64,000 bases of DNA from Amycolatopsis sp. NBC_01488 (GTDB taxonomy: Bacteria > Actinomycetota > Actinomycetes > Mycobacteriales > Pseudonocardiaceae), in NCBI RefSeq assembly GCF_036227105.1, contig NZ_CP109434.1, positions 5,675,001-5,739,000 on the forward strand. The letters run 5' to 3'. Positions 59,115 to 64,000 of this stretch are shown in pieces; the stretch's first letter is position 1; every line of letters starts with the position of its first letter. The position numbers were made by a program, and so were the translations under genes. The notes below the pieces were generated by a model. It was given only the letters and a program-made list of their open reading frames with translations. It was not told where the DNA came from and did no database searches.

Positions 59115-59855
59115 GTGCGAACGGTGATTGTGTCGGGTGCCAGTAGTGGCATCGGAGAGGCGACTGCGGCGCGTTTCGCGGAGGCAGGCGATCGTGTGAT
59201 CAACTTCGACGTGGCAAGACCGACTGGCCCGGCCGGGTCCTCGATCAGCTGGGAAGAAGTCGACGTTTCGGACTGGGCCGCGGTGGCCGGAGCCGTGGCG
59301 AAGGTCGAGTCCGAACACGGCGGCATCGACGTGGTGGTCGCGAACGCCGGGATCAGCATCCGCCACCCAGCACTGGAAATCAGTGAAGAAGAGGCTCGCA
59401 GAGTGCTCGAAGTCAACCTTCTCGGGGTCCTGGCTCTGTGGCGCCATGCTGCTCGCGCGATGTCCGCGTCGGCGCGGCCGGGCGTGCTGCTGGCCACGTC
59501 GTCGGTGAACGGACTGCGCGGCTATCCCTTGTACGCCGACTATAACGCGTCCAAGGCGGGAATCGGGGCCTTGTGCCGAACGTTCGCCCTCGAACTCGCG
59601 CCGTTGATCCGGGTCGCGTGTGTGGCGCCGGGAGCCGTGCTCACACCGATGCAACGGGCAGAATACTCCGATTCCCTGCTGGAGGCGGTCAACGGCTGTA
59701 TTCCGGCGGGCAGGCACGCCGCGCCCGAGGAGATCGCGAACGCCTTCTTCTACTTGGCTTCTCCTGATGCGGCGTTCGTCACCGGTCATGAGGTGGTTGT
59801 CGACGGAGGCGAGACCGCGGGGGCGACGACCACAGCATTGGCGAAGCCGAAATGA
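59115..59855 (+). CDS. SDR-family oxidoreductase
   Basis: A 246-residue classical short-chain dehydrogenase. SGASSGIGE (7-15), NAGIS (about 77-81), the catalytic Ser in ATSSVNG and YNASK (about 146-150) are intact, and VTGHEVVVDGG closes the fold. GTG 59115 lies 13 bases after the oxygenase stop with GGGAGAAG ahead. It may oxidise the beta-hydroxyl installed by that oxygenase or reduce a keto intermediate of the PKS step. Confidence 0.85.
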   Translation: MRTVIVSGASSGIGEATAARFAEAGDRVINFDVARPTGPAGSSISWEEVDVSDWAAVAGAVAKVESEHGGIDVVVANAGISIRHPALEISEEEARRVLEVNLLGVLALWRHAARAMSASARPGVLLATSSVNGLRGYPLYADYNASKAGIGALCRTFALELAPLIRVACVAPGAVLTPMQRAEYSDSLLEAVNGCIPAGRHAAPEEIANAFFYLASPDAAFVTGHEVVVDGGETAGATTTALAKPK

Positions 59856-59889
59856 TGTCGTGCAGAACGCAACTGCAAGGGGTTCGCGC

Positions 59890-61284
59890 ATGACAGCGAC
59901 AGACAGCCTCAGGCTGCTCACCGCCCAGTCGGAGGTGTGGGCGGCCCACGAGGTCGATCCGGATAGCCCCCAGTTCAACTGCGCCGGTTATCTCGAGCTG
60001 TCCGGGCCGTTGCAGCGGGACTTGCTCGATCGTGCGGTCGAGCAGGTGGACTCCGAGTGTGAGGCGCTGCGCGTACGCCCTGACCTGGCTCGCACCAATG
60101 TTTCCGGCGCTCTGGCCGCCGGCGTCGCCGAGGCGGGCGGATCCGGCGTGGAGTTCGTCGACCTCACCGGGGCCGCGTCGGTGGCTGACGGCAAGGACGC
60201 TGCTCGGTCGGCAATGGCCGAGGACTTGGACAGGCCGCTGCGGCTCGGCATCGACTCACTCGTCCGCATGACGTTGTTCCGGCTCGCGCCCGAGCATCAT
60301 CTCTTCTACCTGCGCATCCACCATGTCCTGCTCGATGGTTACGGCCAGGTTCTCTATTGGCGACGGCTCGCCCGGGTGTACTCCGCGCTGGTCACCGGAA
60401 ACGAACCGCCCCCAAGCTCTTTCGGGCGGCTGCGCGATCTGATCGGTGAGGAACGCGGCTACGTCGCCTCAGCCGACTTCGCCCGTGATCAGTCGTACTG
60501 GCTCGACCGGATGGCCGACCCGCCCGCGCGGATGAACCTCGGCGGCACGCCGGAGCCACGTCGACGGGTGCTGCGCACCGCCGGAGACGTCGCGATCGCG
60601 ATGCGCGAGCTGCACCTGGCCGCCGCGGTCCTCGACGTGCACTGGTCGGTGCTGGGCACCGCCGCGCTCGCCACCTACCTGCACCGGCTGACCGGGCAGG
60701 AAGATATGGTGCTCGGATTTCCGGTGCGCGCGCGGACCACGCGGCTGGCACTGACCACGCCCGCCATGCTCGCCAACGAGCTGCCGCTTCGGTTGTCGGT
60801 ATCTGCGGCCGTCACGACGGCCGAGCTGGTGGTTCAGGCGAATGAGTCCATCGTGCAAGCACTGCGCCACCAGCGCTACCGCGCGGAGGAGGTGCACCGC
60901 GCATTGCGTGCCCGGCACGGACACGTCGAATACCCCGCAGTGGTGGCCAATCTCGTCTCGTTCGACAGCGCGCTCACCTTCGGTGCCTGCGCTGCTTCGG
61001 TGTGCCAGCTGTCGACGGGACCGGTGCGTGATCTGTCGATGGACTTCTACGGCGGTACCCAGGACGGGCCACTGAGGCTGGGCGTGAGCAGCTCCGGTGC
61101 CGTGACCGGTCGGTCCGACCTCGATGCGCACCGAGCTCGCTTCGGCGAGTTCCTGGCGGTCTTCCTCGCTGCGCCCGGGAACTCGCGGCTGAGGTCGCTG
61201 GAGCTCCCGGTCGGCAATGAGCGAGCCGGAACCGGGCTGCGGTCACCGGCGCCGTCCGGGACCACGACCTCTCCGGCACAGTGA
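59890..61284 (+). CDS. stand-alone condensation-domain protein
   Basis: A 464-residue protein of the NRPS condensation superfamily. The active-site motif is IHHVLLDGYGQ (HHxxxDG, about 142-148). The C2-like TAQSEVWAAHEVDP at the N-terminus and the later segment GQEDMVLGFPVRART are also typical. There are no A or T domains. Free-standing C proteins form an amide or ester between carrier-bound partners; here it could join the NRPS and PKS chains or load the A-less module. ATG 59890 is preferred; upstream frame overlaps the SDR gene. Confidence 0.85.
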   Translation: MTATDSLRLLTAQSEVWAAHEVDPDSPQFNCAGYLELSGPLQRDLLDRAVEQVDSECEALRVRPDLARTNVSGALAAGVAEAGGSGVEFVDLTGAASVADGKDAARSAMAEDLDRPLRLGIDSLVRMTLFRLAPEHHLFYLRIHHVLLDGYGQVLYWRRLARVYSALVTGNEPPPSSFGRLRDLIGEERGYVASADFARDQSYWLDRMADPPARMNLGGTPEPRRRVLRTAGDVAIAMRELHLAAAVLDVHWSVLGTAALATYLHRLTGQEDMVLGFPVRARTTRLALTTPAMLANELPLRLSVSAAVTTAELVVQANESIVQALRHQRYRAEEVHRALRARHGHVEYPAVVANLVSFDSALTFGACAASVCQLSTGPVRDLSMDFYGGTQDGPLRLGVSSSGAVTGRSDLDAHRARFGEFLAVFLAAPGNSRLRSLELPVGNERAGTGLRSPAPSGTTTSPAQ

Positions 61285-61334
61285 CCGCGCCGCGCGGTAC
61301 CGCGACCCGTACCTGACCACAAGGGAGATCCGAT

Positions 61335-62564
61335 ATGTCCAAGACGGCGGTCTTGCTAGCGGGCCAGGGGGCCTTCCGCCCCGGAATGTTCGCCGGCGAG
61401 CGCAGTTCTGCCGAGCTCGACCGGCTCCTCGACACGGTCGACGCCACGGCCGCCGAGTTCGGCCGGCCCAACGTTCGGCACCACCTGCTCGACCCCGCAA
61501 CCCCGGCCGCGGCGGAGCTGGCCACAGCTGACCCGTTCACTCTCCAACTGCTGGTGTTCACCGCTGCGGTGGGTGAGTACCACCTGGCGGCCCGCGAGGG
61601 AACCGCGGACGTGCTGGTCGGCCACAGTCTGGGCGAACTCGCCGCACTCACCGTCGCGGGCGCCTTCGACCTCGTGGACGGTTTCCGGCTGGTGTGCCAC
61701 CGTTCGGTCGCTCTGGCCGAGCGCGCGACCGAGCCGGGCGGAATGCTCTCGATGGATCTGCCTGCCGACCGAACCGGGTTCGTCGTCGCCGCCGTGGGTG
61801 ACCGGCGGGCGCGAGTCGCGGTGCTCAACGCGCCGGCACGCACCGTCGTAGCGGGGCCGGACAGCGCGCTCGACGTGGTGCGCGGAGTGGCCGGGGCGCT
61901 CGGGGTGAGGGCGGTTCGGCTGCCCGCGCCGTACGCCTACCACTCGCCTGGGATGGCGTTGGCTGCCGAACAGTTCGCCGAGGACGTCAAGAGTGTCCGG
62001 CAACGGCCGCTACAGCTGCCGGTCTACTCCCCGCTGTTGCGCGGATACGTCGACGATTCCGACGACCTGGGCGCTTTGCTGGTCCGGCACCTGACCACGC
62101 AGGTGGACTTCGTCGCCGCGATCCGAGCCCTGCACGCCGAAGGGATGAGGACGGTCATCGAGTGCGGGCACAGCGGCCTTGGCAAGCTGGTGGAAGCCTG
62201 CGTGCCCTCGGTCAGGGTCGTCGCACCGGCCGAGACACCCGAATCGAAGAACACTCCGGCCGCTCTTGCCTCCCCCCTCCCCGTGGCCGCGACGGCTTCG
62301 AGCGTCGCGGAGGTGGCTGAGCGGCTTCGCATGTTGTACGCGACGGTACTGCAGTACCCCCTCGAAGCAGTCGAGCCTGAGGCCGATTTGGAGGCCGACC
62401 TGGGCATCGACTCGCTCAAGCAGGCCGAGATGCTGGGCAGGGTCAGGGCGGAGTTCGGGCTGCCCGCCTCTGCCGGCGACGGGCGGCTGATCGCTCATGC
62501 CACGCTGGCCGAGCTCGCGGGCACGGTCACGGCCATCCTGACCGCTGAGGAAGTGACGCGATGA
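61335..62564 (+). CDS. acyltransferase-acyl carrier protein didomain (PUFA/PKS-like)
   Basis: A 409-residue protein. An acyltransferase (about 1-290) has GQGAF near 10, the nucleophile elbow GHSLGELAAL (Ser near 97), and PYAYHSPGM with the catalytic His near 200. An alanine/proline linker and an acyl carrier domain (DLGIDSLKQAEML, phosphopantetheine Ser near 359) follow. The carrier motif resembles those of PUFA and iterative synthases (LGIDSIK). It probably loads malonyl units for the adjacent ketosynthase. ATG 61335 has AAGGGAG ahead; its stop overlaps the next ATG. Confidence 0.88.
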   Translation: MSKTAVLLAGQGAFRPGMFAGERSSAELDRLLDTVDATAAEFGRPNVRHHLLDPATPAAAELATADPFTLQLLVFTAAVGEYHLAAREGTADVLVGHSLGELAALTVAGAFDLVDGFRLVCHRSVALAERATEPGGMLSMDLPADRTGFVVAAVGDRRARVAVLNAPARTVVAGPDSALDVVRGVAGALGVRAVRLPAPYAYHSPGMALAAEQFAEDVKSVRQRPLQLPVYSPLLRGYVDDSDDLGALLVRHLTTQVDFVAAIRALHAEGMRTVIECGHSGLGKLVEACVPSVRVVAPAETPESKNTPAALASPLPVAATASSVAEVAERLRMLYATVLQYPLEAVEPEADLEADLGIDSLKQAEMLGRVRAEFGLPASAGDGRLIAHATLAELAGTVTAILTAEEVTR

Positions 62565-64000
62565 ACACGCGGGGGCATGTCATCGTCGGGGCAGGAGCGC
62601 TCGCGCGGGAGATCATCGGTTCACTCGCCGCGGCCGGAGTCGAGGCCTCATCGGTGGCACCGGGGACGCCCGTCGCAGCCAACGCGGTGGCGGTGCACGT
62701 CGCGGACCCGGCCACGTATCCGATGTCCGAGGTCTGCCGCGCGGCAGCGGTGGCCAAAAGCCCGATTGCGGTGATCGTCGCCGACACACGGACCGGCGCT
62801 CCGGGGGATGGGGCTTCGCGCGGTGGTCCTGCCGCCGTGCGTGCTGCTGTCGAGCAGCTGGCAGGTGAAACCCGGGTCAATGCGATCGCCGTGGCCGGTC
62901 CGAAGGACCGCGCGATCGGCGCCGAGGTGGCCGCGGCGCTGGTGTATTTGACCGATCCTCTCGCGGCCCCGCTCAGCGGCCAGTGCCTCACTGTGGACGC
63001 CGCACTGATCGGCCCGTCCGCCGGCACCAGCCCCGGGCCGGCCGAACCGGATGTTCATCTGCGCGGCACGGATTCGGACGTGGTCGCAGTAGTCGGGATG
63101 GGTCTCGTGCTGCCCAGGGCGGCTTCCCCGGATGAGTTCTGGAAGCTGCTGCACGGCGACCTCACCGTGTTCGGCGAGCCAGGCACGCGCATCGACCTCG
63201 ACCACGTCTGGTCGGCGGATCCCGACGAGGACGACCACACCTACTCACGGGTGTCGGGCTTCATGGTGCCCCACGGCAGTCCCGATCCCGATGAGGACTT
63301 CACCGAGCGCTGGTTGCGAAGCAGCATTGCCCAGGCCATGTCCACGGTGAACACATCGGCATCGCATCGACACCTGTTCGCCGTGGGCCTCACCGTCGGT
63401 GGCAGCCACCACTTGGAACAGAGCCTGGTCGTCCGGGAGGTGCGCAGGCTACTCGGCGACCGGTTCGACGCGGCGACCGAGCGGCGATTGCGCGACCTGT
63501 ACCCGCTAGCGACCGACTCTCCTGAGCGAATGCTGCCCTATCGCATCGCCCGGCGGGCGGCAGCAGACTTGCCTGCCGGCACCGAAGTCGTGGTATTGGA
63601 CGCCGCGTGTTCGTCGTCGCTCTACAGCATCGACATCGGGGCGCGGGTACTACGGGCGGGTGAGACTGACGTCGCGGTGTGTGGCGGTGCCTTCGCGCTG
63701 GGCGTGCAGAACCTCGTGCTGTTCTCGAAACTGCGCGGCCTGTCGCGCTCGGGCGAGGTTCGGCCGCTGGACTCCCGCGCCGACGGCGTGCTGTTCACAG
63801 ACAGTGCGGCCGTGCTCGTGCTCAAAACCCTGTCGCGTGCACGTACCGACGGCGACACCGTACTTGGCTATGTGACCGGCTTCGGTGGCTCGTCTGACGG
63901 CAAAGGGAAGGCCATCTACGCGCCGAACCCGGTGGGCCAGCGGATTGCGCTGCGCCGGGCGTGGGCCGCGGCGGGCGTAGCTCCAGCCGACATCGACTGG
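62561..64000 (+). CDS. polyketide ketosynthase with N-terminal degenerate reductase-like domain (partial, runs off the end)
   Basis: An open frame of 480 codons to the last base. Residues about 1-155 look like a shortened Rossmann/SDR fold (HVIVGAGALAREIIGSLAAA; end SGQCLTVDAALIG) without YxxxK or a full TGxxxGIG motif. From about 168 a type I ketosynthase begins (DVVAVVGMGLVLPRAASPDE), with the catalytic Cys in DAACSSSLYSID near 355 and VCGGAFALGVQNLVLFSKL after it. The His motifs lie beyond the window. It is coupled to the AT-ACP gene by ATGA, so the ketosynthase probably uses that carrier for extension. Confidence 0.85.
   Translation, partial: MNTRGHVIVGAGALAREIIGSLAAAGVEASSVAPGTPVAANAVAVHVADPATYPMSEVCRAAAVAKSPIAVIVADTRTGAPGDGASRGGPAAVRAAVEQLAGETRVNAIAVAGPKDRAIGAEVAAALVYLTDPLAAPLSGQCLTVDAALIGPSAGTSPGPAEPDVHLRGTDSDVVAVVGMGLVLPRAASPDEFWKLLHGDLTVFGEPGTRIDLDHVWSADPDEDDHTYSRVSGFMVPHGSPDPDEDFTERWLRSSIAQAMSTVNTSASHRHLFAVGLTVGGSHHLEQSLVVREVRRLLGDRFDAATERRLRDLYPLATDSPERMLPYRIARRAAADLPAGTEVVVLDAACSSSLYSIDIGARVLRAGETDVAVCGGAFALGVQNLVLFSKLRGLSRSGEVRPLDSRADGVLFTDSAAVLVLKTLSRARTDGDTVLGYVTGFGGSSDGKGKAIYAPNPVGQRIALRRAWAAAGVAPADIDW

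Larger units (their letters stand above)
31532..64000. other. hybrid NRPS/PKS biosynthetic gene cluster (right end outside the window)
   Basis: Contiguous regulators, precursor-supply enzymes (glutamate mutase, aminotransferase/C-methyltransferase), NRPS modules, MbtH, hydroxylase, exporter and PKS proteins define one cluster. The left boundary could be the AurF-like gene at 29672 or the SARP operon. No thioesterase is present within the window, so release functions and more PKS genes are expected to the right. Confidence 0.8.

Noticed and set aside
1..64000. tRNA, rRNA or att-site repeats marking an island boundary
   Set aside because: No tRNA cloverleaf or long flanking direct repeat was found by eye near the recombinase remnant or the cluster; a computed search could still find one.

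Overview
The window is GC-rich throughout with strong G/C bias at third codon positions, many GTG starts and many 4-nt stop/start overlaps. Gene content (LLM-class flavin oxidoreductase, actinobacterial RHS protein, DUF2637/SpdB-like proteins, SARP/AfsR-type regulator, actinobacterial glutamate mutase, NRPS with MbtH) points to a filamentous actinomycete. A Pseudonocardiaceae/Amycolatopsis-like host is my best guess, but the sequence does not prove it. I see no rRNA, tRNA or CRISPR array.

Region 1 (1-19.4 kb) is an acyl-CoA catabolic island. A plus-strand operon (55-5379) carries three enoyl-CoA hydratase-family proteins, an LLM-type oxidoreductase, a lipocalin/CrtC-like protein and an APH-fold kinase. 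It ends at a strong bidirectional hairpin (5531-5567). Facing it, a minus-strand series runs LuxR regulator, cytochrome P450, ferredoxin reductase, [2Fe-2S] ferredoxin, alcohol dehydrogenase, aldehyde dehydrogenase, MenB/BadI-like hydratase, acyl-CoA dehydrogenase and a 2,4-dienoyl-CoA-reductase-like SDR. This is the logic of hydroxylating a terpenoid or alicyclic substrate, oxidising it to an acid, and degrading it as a CoA thioester. An alpha/beta hydrolase, a 3-hydroxyacyl-CoA dehydrogenase with a divergent TetR gene, and another SDR flank it. Several operator-like palindromes are visible.

Region 2 (19.4-29.6 kb) is accessory DNA: a gene remnant, a small conserved-looking protein, a 2194-residue secreted RHS/YD-repeat protein with an embedded lytic-transglycosylase-like domain and a poly-valine membrane tip, then a graveyard of a TPR-protein tail, a serine-recombinase tail and two DUF2637 paralogues, the second broken by an 8-bp tandem duplication. 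This looks like a decayed integrative/conjugative element.

Region 3 (29.7-64 kb, continuing past the end) looks like a hybrid NRPS/PKS biosynthetic cluster. Its parts are an AurF-like diiron oxygenase, a SARP and an XRE/NB-ARC regulator, and a translationally coupled operon of glutamate (methylaspartate) mutase sigma and epsilon subunits, an AsnRS-related amide-synthetase-like protein and a stand-alone FMN glutamate-synthase domain. An IS3 remnant, an MFS exporter with its ArsR regulator, and an aminotransferase/2-ketoacid C-methyltransferase pair follow. The NRPS line is A-T / C-A-T-C-A-T / C-A-T-C-T. Then come MbtH, a VioC/AsnO-type Fe(II)/2-oxoglutarate oxygenase, an SDR, a stand-alone condensation protein, an AT-ACP protein and a ketosynthase preceded by a degenerate reductase-like domain. 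My reading is a peptide-polyketide containing C-methylated amino acids (3-methylaspartate or its amide, and possibly a 3-methylated and/or hydroxylated basic residue). Adenylation pockets read Val-like, basic, unassigned and Ser. GGCAAC/GTTGCC elements recur in the intergenic regions of this cluster and may mark a shared regulator. I do not recognise the product, and the combination is the best candidate for something undescribed in the window.
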